NCBI GenBank assembly: GCA_028868395.1
Contig: JAGWUO010000072.1
Location: forward strand, 1-6,618
Origin: Cytophagales bacterium
Lineage (GTDB): Bacteria > Bacteroidota > Bacteroidia > Cytophagales > Spirosomataceae
DNA length: 6,618 nucleotides
Direction of reading: 5' to 3'
The notes under the pieces were generated by a model. The model ran no database searches, was not told the DNA's origin, and saw only the letters and a list, made by a program, of their open reading frames with translations. The position numbers were made by a program, and so were the translations under genes. The number at the start of each line of letters is the position of its first letter. Within the stretch, counting starts at the first letter, position 1. Shown here piece after piece: positions 1 to 5,663 of this stretch.

Positions 1-1036
1 TAAATGGGGCTTTTTAGCTGCTGGAGGGGCCATGTTAGTGGGAACCATATTATTCATGTTATTGAAAGGGGTATTTTTAAAAGCTCCTGATGGCAGTGAA
101 ATTGGTTTAGCCCCTACTTTTAGTGAAAGTAAAACAGTGGATGCAGAAACCGAAAAGGCTGAATTCTCTACTCAATCCATTATTATCTCTACTGCTTTAT
201 TTATTGGGTTAATCCTTGGATTCCATTATCTATTTGTCACGGAGGTGGCTAATCCGATCAAAGACTGGATTTATCCGGTCATCTATTCAGCGGGAATCAG
301 TTTAGCATTCTTAATTCTTAGAGACAAGACGTTGACTAAAATAGAACGAGATCGTATTTGGGTGATGTACTTCGTCGCTTTCTTTGTGATTTTCTTTTGG
401 GCGGCTTACGAGCAGGCTGGATCTTCCTTAACATTTATTGCTGATCAACAGACGGATTTGAATTTCTTTGGCATTATGTTGCCGCCAAGTTCTGTTCAGA
501 ACGCGAATTCGTTCTTCATTATCATCTTGGCCTTCCCTTTCTCCTGGCTTTGGATGCGCCTTGCGAAAAAGGGGATTGAACCTAATTCTCCTGGTAAACA
601 AGCGATTGGCCTGATGTTATTAGCGATAGGCTACTTAATTATAGCTCTTAAAGTGAAGAACTTAGGTACAGATAAATTAGGTGTGATTTGGTTATTCATC
701 ATGTATTTATTCCACACCATGGGAGAATTGAGTCTTTCTCCCATCGGATTATCTTTAGTATCTAAGTTAGCACCTAAGCGATTCTCTTCTTTATTGATGG
801 GGGTTTGGTTCTTAGCGAATGCAGCTGGTTATGCTTTATCGGGTACTTTAGGAGCCCTATTACCTCCTGCAACAGCGGTGGTAGGCCAAACGGTCTTCCC
901 TAGTTTCTTAGGGTTTGAGATTAAAAACCTCTATGATTTTTTCATTGTATTTGTAATAATGGCCGGAATTGCCTCTGTAATTTTGTTTGGTCTTGCCAAC
1001 GGTCCACTTAAACGTATGATGCACGGCATCCGATAA
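1..1036 (+). CDS. POT/PTR2-family peptide:H+ symporter, 3' part (5' end outside window)
   Basis: This is the C-terminal part of a proton-coupled oligopeptide transporter of the inner membrane (major facilitator superfamily), which in this family imports di- and tripeptides. The reading frame is open from base 2, giving 344 visible residues, so the ATG at 32 is an internal methionine and the true start lies upstream. About nine hydrophobic segments are visible. The diagnostic motifs are FFWAAYEQAGSS (from nt 392), matching the conserved F-W-x-x-x-E-Q segment of the family, and GELSLSPIGLS (nt 722-754), the late-helix POT signature. A polar stretch near nt 90-170 (SESKTVDAETEK) is probably a cytoplasmic loop. 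The N-terminal E-x-x-E-R-F region is not in the window. The gene ends one base before the next start, suggesting co-transcription and possible translational coupling. The family call is firm; the substrate is inferred. Confidence 0.93.
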   Translation, partial: KWGFLAAGGAMLVGTILFMLLKGVFLKAPDGSEIGLAPTFSESKTVDAETEKAEFSTQSIIISTALFIGLILGFHYLFVTEVANPIKDWIYPVIYSAGISLAFLILRDKTLTKIERDRIWVMYFVAFFVIFFWAAYEQAGSSLTFIADQQTDLNFFGIMLPPSSVQNANSFFIIILAFPFSWLWMRLAKKGIEPNSPGKQAIGLMLLAIGYLIIALKVKNLGTDKLGVIWLFIMYLFHTMGELSLSPIGLSLVSKLAPKRFSSLLMGVWFLANAAGYALSGTLGALLPPATAVVGQTVFPSFLGFEIKNLYDFFIVFVIMAGIASVILFGLANGPLKRMMHGIR

Positions 1037-1037
1037 T

Positions 1038-1739
1038 ATGAATTCACACGATCATCATTTACACGAACAGCATTTAAAAAGTTCTGATTTCATCACAGAT
1101 GTAGTCATTGGAATGTCAGATGGCTTAACGGTACCTTTCGCCTTAGCGGCAGGACTTTCTGGAGCCGTTGCTTCCGCAAGCATTGTTACTACAGCTGGTA
1201 TTGCAGAAATTGTAGCTGGTTCTATTGCGATGGGACTAGGCGGTTTTTTAGCTGGCCAAACCGAACAAGAACACTACGAGTCAGAATTGAAACGCGAGTA
1301 CGACGAAGTAGAACGTGTGCCAGAAAGAGAAAAGCAAGAAATCAGAGATGTATTTGAAGATTATGGTTTAAGCCCTGAGGCGCAAGAAATCGTCGTAGAA
1401 TGTATTTCTAAAGACAAAGACAAGTGGGTAGATTTCATGATGCGATTTGAATTAGGACTAGAACGCCCAGATCCCAACCGTGCCAGAAATTCTGCCTTAA
1501 CGATTGGTATTTCGTATATCGTAGGTGGTTTCATCCCACTTCTACCCTATTTCTACGTAGAAAAACCACAAGACGGTTTACTTTACTCAGCCGAAGTAAC
1601 CATTTTAGCTTTATTGATTTTTGGCTACTTTAAAAGTAAAGTAACCGGCCAAAATCCGATCATCGGATCCTTAAAAGTAACCTCTATCGGTGCGGCAGCA
1701 GCTGCTGCCGCCTATTTCGTCGCTACCTTATTTCAATAG
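1038..1739 (+). CDS. VIT1/CCC1-family Fe2+/Mn2+ transporter
   Basis: This is a complete 233-residue membrane protein of the vacuolar iron transporter family, which moves Fe2+ or Mn2+ out of the cytoplasm, probably in exchange for protons. Residues 21-43 form the first helix with the hallmark GMSDGLTVP (D28), and the second helix carries GSIAMG (M65). These correspond to the Asp and Met that line the pathway in the plant VIT1 structure. Residues 72-145 form the Glu-rich cytoplasmic metal-binding domain, ending in FMMRFELGL (M134, M135, E138), which matches the Met-Met and Glu metal ligands of VIT1. Three more helices follow (about 152-172, 182-198 and 209-232). The N-terminus has five histidines in twelve residues (H4, H6, H7, H9, H12), which may be an extra metal-binding tail. 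There is no Shine-Dalgarno. The start lies one base after the peptide transporter stop. Whether iron or manganese is the main substrate cannot be read from sequence. Confidence 0.93.
   Translation: MNSHDHHLHEQHLKSSDFITDVVIGMSDGLTVPFALAAGLSGAVASASIVTTAGIAEIVAGSIAMGLGGFLAGQTEQEHYESELKREYDEVERVPEREKQEIRDVFEDYGLSPEAQEIVVECISKDKDKWVDFMMRFELGLERPDPNRARNSALTIGISYIVGGFIPLLPYFYVEKPQDGLLYSAEVTILALLIFGYFKSKVTGQNPIIGSLKVTSIGAAAAAAAYFVATLFQ
1692..1711. repeat. Perfect 20-bp GC-rich palindrome near the 3' end of the VIT-family gene
   Basis: The sequence GCGGCAGCAGCTGCTGCCGC is its own exact reverse complement. It encodes part of a seven-alanine run (A219-A225) in the last helix of the metal transporter. 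It ends 25 bases before that gene's stop codon, and lies 22 bases beyond the stop of the convergent transpeptidase gene, so both transcripts could fold it into a strong hairpin. No T-run follows on either strand, so it is not a standard intrinsic terminator. Confidence 0.75.
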
Positions 1740-3415
1740 GCCGACACGGTATCATCACCACGGGAATCTGCACCACCCTGCAGGTTCCCATTAGGTAAGA
1801 CTAAAATTCCCTCTACTAAACCAATTGCCGAAACAGGTGCAAAAGTATAGCCTTTCGTTTGAAGGCGAATTTGTTGTTCCTCTGAAAAGCGCTTGGGTTC
1901 GGCCGTAATTTTTTCAGGCATCCATTGATGATGGAAACGAGGATATTCTACCGCTTGCTGCATATTCATTCCCATTTCCAAGGTATTCAAGACCACTTGG
2001 AATACACTAGTAATAATCGTAGAACCGCCTGGAGTTCCTACCACCATCTTTAATTGACCATCCTGCTCCACGATCGTAGGAGTCATACTAGAAAGCATGC
2101 GCTTATTAGGTTGAATCTCATTCGCCTTTGAACCAATTAAACCATACAAATTAGGTGCCCCTGCTTTGGCAGAAAAGTCATCCATCTCATCATTTAACAA
2201 GAAACCAGATCCCCCCACAAATACTTTAGAACCATAGGAATTATTTAAGGTGGTGGTAATCGACACTGCGTTACCCTCGTTATCTACGATACTATAATGC
2301 GTAGTTTCCGGACTCTCATAACCTGGAAAAACTCCTGCCTGAATGTCTGCACTCTTAGTGGCTTGACTGAAATTCATTGATGACATCCGTGATTTTGCAT
2401 AGGCTGGATCGATTAATTCAGTAACCGGAACTTTCACAAAATCCGGATCTCCTAACCATTTTGCCCGATCCGCATACACACGCCTCTCTGCTTCCACCAT
2501 TACTTGGATCGTCGAATCAGAGGTAGGCCCCCATTTGTTCAGCGAATAAGGAGCTACCATTTGCAATAACTGGGCTAAAGCTACACCACCGCTACTTGGA
2601 GGTGGCATACCAATAATCTGGTAATTTTTATATGTACTCTTAATAGGTGTACGCCAAACTGCCTGATAATTTCGTAGATCCTTCTTCGAAATGATACCGT
2701 TTTGGGCTTTCATCTCATTGACAATATTGCGAGCGGTTTGGCCTTTGTAGAAGCCTTTGGCCTTCTTCTTTAAAATCAATTCAAGTGTATTTGCTAAATC
2801 TTCCTGCACTAACAAATCGCCTGCTTTCCATTCTTTCCCTTCAGCGGATAGTAGGTAATTCTTGCCAGGATTCTCTTTCAGAAACTCTGATCTCTGGCGA
2901 TTCAATCCTCTCGCTTCCTTTTCTGTTAAAATCAATCCCTTCCTCGCTAAATCCACGGCAGGCTGCAAAAGGTCAACCCAAGGTAACTTTCCTAACTTAT
3001 CGTGCATCTCTTGCATGCCTGCAACCGTACCAGGTACACCCACAGAGAAAATACCTGTCATACTTTTACCTGGAATAATTTTACCTTCAGCATCTAAATA
3101 CATATCTCTACTGGCAGCTGAAGGTGCTTTTTCCCGATAATCTAAGGCTTTTACGTTTCCTGATTTATCCCGATAAACAAGAAATCCTCCACCACCAATA
3201 TTTCCTGCAGAAGGATGCGCAACAGCTAAAGCGAAATTCACAGCCACCGCTGCATCTATCGCATTACCCCCTTTTTTTAAAATGGCTAAGCCAATTTCGG
3301 AAGCAGCTGGATGGGTTGATACCACCATACCTTGTTTTCCTTCTATAAGAGGCTTTTGGGTAGTTTGAGCTAAAACAGAGAAAGACAGTAAGAAAAGTAG
3401 AAAATACTTCGTCAT
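1733..3415 (-). CDS. ggt: Gamma-glutamyltranspeptidase (glutathione hydrolase) precursor
   Basis: This Ntn-hydrolase removes or transfers the gamma-glutamyl group of glutathione and related compounds in the periplasm. The 560-residue precursor begins with a Sec signal peptide (hydrophobic residues 4-15, likely cleavage after A16 in SVLA-QT, with no lipobox Cys). Autocleavage before T371 (PE-TTHYS) would give a large and a small subunit, with T371 as nucleophile. Every key E. coli residue has a counterpart at a constant offset of 20: R94 (DYREKAP), N391, D413 (MDDFS), S442-S443 (LSSM) and G463-G464 (GTPGGS). The lid-loop region between D413 and S442 is present, as in the E. coli enzyme and unlike the lid-less Bacillus type. 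Length is normal for the family. The TGA stop overlaps the convergent transporter gene by 7 bp. No Shine-Dalgarno precedes the ATG, and the signal peptide supports this start. Acceptor preference (hydrolysis or transpeptidation) is unknown. Confidence 0.97.
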   Translation of the reverse strand: MTKYFLLFLLSFSVLAQTTQKPLIEGKQGMVVSTHPAASEIGLAILKKGGNAIDAAVAVNFALAVAHPSAGNIGGGGFLVYRDKSGNVKALDYREKAPSAASRDMYLDAEGKIIPGKSMTGIFSVGVPGTVAGMQEMHDKLGKLPWVDLLQPAVDLARKGLILTEKEARGLNRQRSEFLKENPGKNYLLSAEGKEWKAGDLLVQEDLANTLELILKKKAKGFYKGQTARNIVNEMKAQNGIISKKDLRNYQAVWRTPIKSTYKNYQIIGMPPPSSGGVALAQLLQMVAPYSLNKWGPTSDSTIQVMVEAERRVYADRAKWLGDPDFVKVPVTELIDPAYAKSRMSSMNFSQATKSADIQAGVFPGYESPETTHYSIVDNEGNAVSITTTLNNSYGSKVFVGGSGFLLNDEMDDFSAKAGAPNLYGLIGSKANEIQPNKRMLSSMTPTIVEQDGQLKMVVGTPGGSTIITSVFQVVLNTLEMGMNMQQAVEYPRFHHQWMPEKITAEPKRFSEEQQIRLQTKGYTFAPVSAIGLVEGILVLPNGNLQGGADSRGDDTVSAY

Positions 3416-3441
3416 TTTAGGTTTGTTTTGAAATGAAATGA

Positions 3442-3449
3442 CAAATTAA
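3442..3449 (-). promoter_or_regulatory. Possible -7 element of the ggt promoter
   Basis: On the minus strand this reads TTAATTTG, one mismatch from the Bacteroidota -7 consensus TAnnTTTG. It would give a leader of roughly 20 bases to the ggt ATG. I see no convincing TTTG at the -33 distance, so this is only a candidate. Confidence 0.3.
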
Positions 3450-3472
3450 TAGAATCCGATGATTTACTAACA

Positions 3473-3502
3473 TTGCGATAATAAAAATATAATTTAACTT
3501 TG
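3473..3502 (+). promoter_or_regulatory. Bacteroidota-type sigma promoter for the alpha-oxoamine synthase gene
   Basis: TAACTTTG at 3495-3502 matches the Bacteroidota -7 consensus TAnnTTTG exactly. A TTG at 3473-3475, preceded by A, sits 19 bases upstream at the -33 position. Transcription would start near 3508-3510, giving a leader of about 35 bases before the GTG start at 3543. The match to consensus and the spacing are seen directly; activity is inferred. Confidence 0.65.
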
Positions 3503-3542
3503 TGATTATTTAAAGATTTTTTCAATAAAACGTATACTAACA

Positions 3543-4781
3543 GTGGATATTTTCGAGAAGGTAGCTAATAACATGGGGCCTATTGGTGCACACGCCCATT
3601 ATTCCCATCATTATTTTTCATTCCCAAAATTAACAGGTGAATTAGGCCCAAGAATGACATTCATGGGCAAAGAAATGTTAAACTGGTCTCTAAATAACTA
3701 TTTAGGTCTAGCGAATCATCCTGAAGTTAGAAAAGCAGATGCTGATGCAACGGCAAAATACGGTTTAGCTTACCCAATGGGAGCACGTATGATGTCTGGT
3801 AACACAGATGAGCACGAAGAATTTGAGCGTCAATTAGCCGAATTTGTAGGAAAAGAAGATGCCTTTTTATTAAACTATGGATACCAAGGTGTCATGTCTA
3901 TCATTGAATGTATGGTAGATCACAAAGACGTAATTGTCTATGATGCTGAATCTCACGCCTGTTTAATTGATGGAATTCGTCTTCACAAAGCGAAAATGGG
4001 TCAATATTATAAGTTCAACCACAATGATATGGATTCATTGCGTAAGAACTTAGAACGTGCGACTAAAATTACTAATGAGACAGGTGGTGGTATTTTAGTG
4101 ATCACTGAAGGTGTTTTTGGCATGTCAGGTAAAGTAGGTTCATTAGATAAAATTGTGGAAATGAAAAAAGATTTCAATTTCCGACTACTGGTGGATGATG
4201 CACACGGTTTTGGTACTATGGGTGACAATGGCCGAGGTGTAGGTGAATACTTAAATTGTACCGAAGGCATCGATTTGTATTTCTCCACATTTGCAAAATC
4301 TATGGCAGCCATTGGAGCCTTTGTAGCTGCTCCTAAAGAGATCATCATGTATTTAAAATACAATATGCGCTCTCAAACCTATGCAAAAGCATTACCTATG
4401 CCCTTTGTAATCGGTGGTATGAAGCGTTTAGAATTGATTAAAAAACATCCAGAATTAAGAGAAACCTTGTGGGCAAATGTACGTGCCTTACAGAAAGGCT
4501 TGAAAGAAAAGGGTTTTGATATCGGTGAAACACAATCACCTGTAACTCCCGTTTTCTTGCACGGAGAATATGATATTGCTGCTGTCACTAAACTAGTACG
4601 TGACTTACGTGAAAACATGGGCATTTTCTGCAGTATTGTCGTTTATCCGGTAGTTCCTAAAGGCCAAATCATGTTAAGAATCATTCCTACTTCTTCACAT
4701 ACTATTGCAGATATTGAGTACACTTGCGACTGTTTTGCGGAAGTTCAGAAAAGATTGAAATCTGGCTACTATGCGCAATAA
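3543..4781 (+). CDS. Alpha-oxoamine synthase (PLP-dependent acyltransferase; sphingoid or sulfonolipid backbone candidate)
   Basis: This 412-residue enzyme belongs to the fold-type I PLP family of 8-amino-7-oxononanoate synthase, 2-amino-3-ketobutyrate CoA ligase, serine palmitoyltransferase and the cysteate acyltransferase (CFAT/CapB) of capnine synthesis. These enzymes condense an acyl thioester with an amino acid and release CO2. Expected active-site residues are visible: H138 (AESHAC) stacking on PLP, D218 and H221 (VDDAHGFG), and Schiff-base K252 (STFAKS), with the Asp/His-to-Lys spacing of known serine palmitoyltransferases. The entry region is NNYLGLANHP and the SGNTDEHEEFE segment is present. 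The C-terminus (VVYPVVPKG, MLRIIPTSSH) is typical. The start is GTG: the downstream ATG at 3573 would remove MDIFEKVANN, which I recall as conserved in related Bacteroidota proteins. From memory it looks unlike Bacteroides and Sphingobacterium serine palmitoyltransferases, so a cysteate or other amino-acid substrate is possible. A standalone gene with no biotin genes nearby argues against BioF. The family is certain, the substrate is not. Confidence 0.9.
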   Translation: MDIFEKVANNMGPIGAHAHYSHHYFSFPKLTGELGPRMTFMGKEMLNWSLNNYLGLANHPEVRKADADATAKYGLAYPMGARMMSGNTDEHEEFERQLAEFVGKEDAFLLNYGYQGVMSIIECMVDHKDVIVYDAESHACLIDGIRLHKAKMGQYYKFNHNDMDSLRKNLERATKITNETGGGILVITEGVFGMSGKVGSLDKIVEMKKDFNFRLLVDDAHGFGTMGDNGRGVGEYLNCTEGIDLYFSTFAKSMAAIGAFVAAPKEIIMYLKYNMRSQTYAKALPMPFVIGGMKRLELIKKHPELRETLWANVRALQKGLKEKGFDIGETQSPVTPVFLHGEYDIAAVTKLVRDLRENMGIFCSIVVYPVVPKGQIMLRIIPTSSHTIADIEYTCDCFAEVQKRLKSGYYAQ

Positions 4782-4817
4782 TTGATTGATTCAACGGTAT
4801 TTTTAGATAAAATTGGA

Positions 4818-4844
4818 TTTTTTTGAATTTTTTTTCTGTTTTTT
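4818..4844 (+). promoter_or_regulatory. Helically phased T-tracts (predicted intrinsic bend) upstream of the H1-like gene
   Basis: Three T-tracts, T7 (4818-4824), T8 (4828-4835) and T6 (4839-4844), have centres 10 to 10.5 bases apart, which is one helical turn. A further T6 (4871-4876) lies about three turns on, inside the promoter spacer. Phased A/T-tracts are known to bend DNA. This block sits immediately upstream of the -33 element of the next promoter. The tract spacing is seen directly; bending and any role in regulation are inferred. Confidence 0.45.
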
Positions 4845-4855
4845 CTTGATTTTAA

Positions 4856-4886
4856 TTTGCACACAACAAGTTTTTTACTAAATTTC
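4856..4886 (+). promoter_or_regulatory. Promoter of the histone H1-like gene
   Basis: TTTG at 4856-4859 (-33) is followed after 19 bases by TAAATTTC at 4879-4886 (-7), which matches TAnnTTTG except for the last base. The spacing is identical to that of the promoter at 3473-3502. Transcription would start near 4892, leaving an AT-rich leader of about 65 bases. The rest of the 4782-4957 gap holds the phased T-tracts and no gene. Confidence 0.55.
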
Positions 4887-4957
4887 GCTTATTAAAGCTC
4901 ATTTAAGGGCATAAAGACAATCTAATATTATTTACACAACCTAAAAAACAAATTATC

Positions 4958-5137
4958 ATGAGTAGATTTGCACAAGTAAAGGACTTAATTTTATCTTTAG
5001 AAGGAGATTTCGAAAAATTCTACGATAAAGGAAATCAAGCAGCTGGTACTCGCGTTAGAGGTGGTTTACAACAATTGAAAACTTTAGCACAAGAAATTCG
5101 TACTGAAGTTCAAAACAAGAAAAACGCAGGAAAATAA
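4958..5137 (+). CDS. Small histone H1-like DNA-binding protein
   Basis: This 59-residue protein (MSRFAQVKDLILSLEGDFEK at the start, NKKNAGK at the end) resembles the short histone H1-like proteins common in Bacteroidota. Those proteins are thought to bind DNA non-specifically as nucleoid proteins. It is predicted to be largely helical: an N-terminal amphipathic segment (about 3-24), a central turn with GNQAAGTRVRGG (25-36) and a second helix (about 37-55) ending in a lysine-rich tail. The Lys/Arg-rich second half (R32, R34, K41, R48, K54, K55, K59) would suit DNA contact. It is free-standing, with its own promoter upstream and a strong terminator 17 bases after the TAA stop. The A-rich leader just before ATG has no Shine-Dalgarno. 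The call rests on remembered family resemblance and composition, not an alignment; the coding status is well supported by the start, promoter and terminator. Confidence 0.8.
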   Translation: MSRFAQVKDLILSLEGDFEKFYDKGNQAAGTRVRGGLQQLKTLAQEIRTEVQNKKNAGK

Positions 5138-5154
5138 TTTTTCCCCTCTTGAAT

Positions 5155-5186
5155 AAAAAAAGCCCGATAAACATCGGGCTTTTTTT
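5155..5186. terminator. Bidirectional intrinsic terminator
   Basis: A perfect inverted repeat, AGCCCGAT (5161-5168) and ATCGGGCT (5173-5180) around the loop AAAC, is flanked by seven A's on the left and seven T's on the right. The full pairing is 14 bp. It has a U-tract when read from either strand, so it can end both the H1-like transcript (stop at 5137) and the convergent hydratase transcript (stop at 5190, three bases away). Confidence 0.95.
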
Positions 5187-5189
5187 ATG

Positions 5190-5594
5190 TTAAAATAGTT
5201 CTGCATGCATGGCTGAGGCCATGCCATCCACCATTATCTTGCCTCTTTCTAGTTCAAACACTTGAGTGGAAATCTCAGCTGTGTGTTTTGCAGGATTAGT
5301 ACTAACTATTTCAAACTTAGCTTTATAGGTAGTTCCTACATACAAAGGTCGCTTAAACTCAGAAATCTGTTTTAAATACACGCTACCTTCACCTGGAAAT
5401 TCCATTCCCATTACTCTCGAAAAAACACTGGCGATTAAGGCACCGTGAATAATAGGCTTTTTAAATGGCGTTGTGGCGGCATAAGCTTCATCCCAATGTA
5501 AGGGATTAAAATCTCCTGATATTTTACAAAAGTCATTTACCTGCTCCTGTGTGAATGAGAATTCGATCTCATACGAGTTTCCAACTTCTAACAT
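5190..5594 (-). CDS. MaoC-like (R)-specific enoyl-CoA hydratase, PhaJ type
   Basis: This single-hotdog-domain hydratase probably adds water to trans-2-enoyl-CoA to give (R)-3-hydroxyacyl-CoA. From the internal ATG at 5594 it is 134 residues, the same length as Aeromonas PhaJ. The catalytic motif is SGDFNPLHWDEAYA with D28 and H33 (the PhaJ Asp/His pair), followed by KPIIHGAL (45-52), the hydratase motif 2 region, and GSVYLKQISEFKRPLYVG (70-87). The frame stays open upstream to an ATG at 5672. That longer 160-residue version would add 26 low-complexity residues, overlap the divergent lipid kinase gene by 9 bp and put the start within or upstream of the promoter elements, so I prefer the ATG at 5594. 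The TAA stop lies three bases from the shared terminator. No polyhydroxyalkanoate synthase gene is in view, so the role may instead be beta-oxidation or fatty-acid modification. Substrate chain length cannot be told. Confidence 0.9.
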   Translation of the reverse strand: MLEVGNSYEIEFSFTQEQVNDFCKISGDFNPLHWDEAYAATTPFKKPIIHGALIASVFSRVMGMEFPGEGSVYLKQISEFKRPLYVGTTYKAKFEIVSTNPAKHTAEISTQVFELERGKIMVDGMASAMHAELF

Positions 5595-5635
5595 AGATTG
5601 ATCATTTTTTGTAAAATTAAACCAAATTTTGATTC

Positions 5636-5643
5636 TATTTTTG
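5636..5643 (+). promoter_or_regulatory. -7 element of the lipid kinase promoter
   Basis: TATTTTTG matches the Bacteroidota -7 consensus TAnnTTTG exactly. The nearest TTTG upstream ends at 5611, leaving 24 bases, which is longer than usual, so the -33 part is weak. Transcription would start near 5650, giving a leader of only about 14 bases before the ATG at 5664. Confidence 0.45.
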
Positions 5644-5645
5644 TG

Positions 5646-5653
5646 CAAAATTA
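5646..5653 (-). promoter_or_regulatory. -7 element of the hydratase promoter
   Basis: On the minus strand this reads TAATTTTG, an exact match to TAnnTTTG. It would give a leader of about 45 bases before the ATG at 5594. No clear TTTG is seen at the -33 distance, which would fall inside the start of the lipid kinase gene. It lies only two bases from the opposing -7 element, so the two promoters could compete. Confidence 0.4.
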
Positions 5654-5663
5654 AATTAAACCC

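Noticed and set aside
2785..3348. Three short open frames on the plus strand opposite ggt
   Set aside because: They overlap each other and the conserved ggt coding sequence, and their products look like antisense translation with no domain.
4007..4624. Two open frames on the minus strand inside the oxoamine synthase gene
   Set aside because: They lie opposite a clearly coding, fully motif-bearing gene, and their translations show no recognisable domain.
3543..4781. Biotin synthesis enzyme BioF
   Set aside because: It is in the same family, but there are no other biotin genes nearby and the N-terminal and substrate-region sequences look unlike BioF; the call is kept at family level.
4809..4824. 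Terminator after the oxoamine synthase gene (AAAAT-TGG-ATTTT with a T-run)
   Set aside because: The stem is five A-T pairs around a three-base loop, too weak to call; the T-run is better explained as part of the phased tracts.
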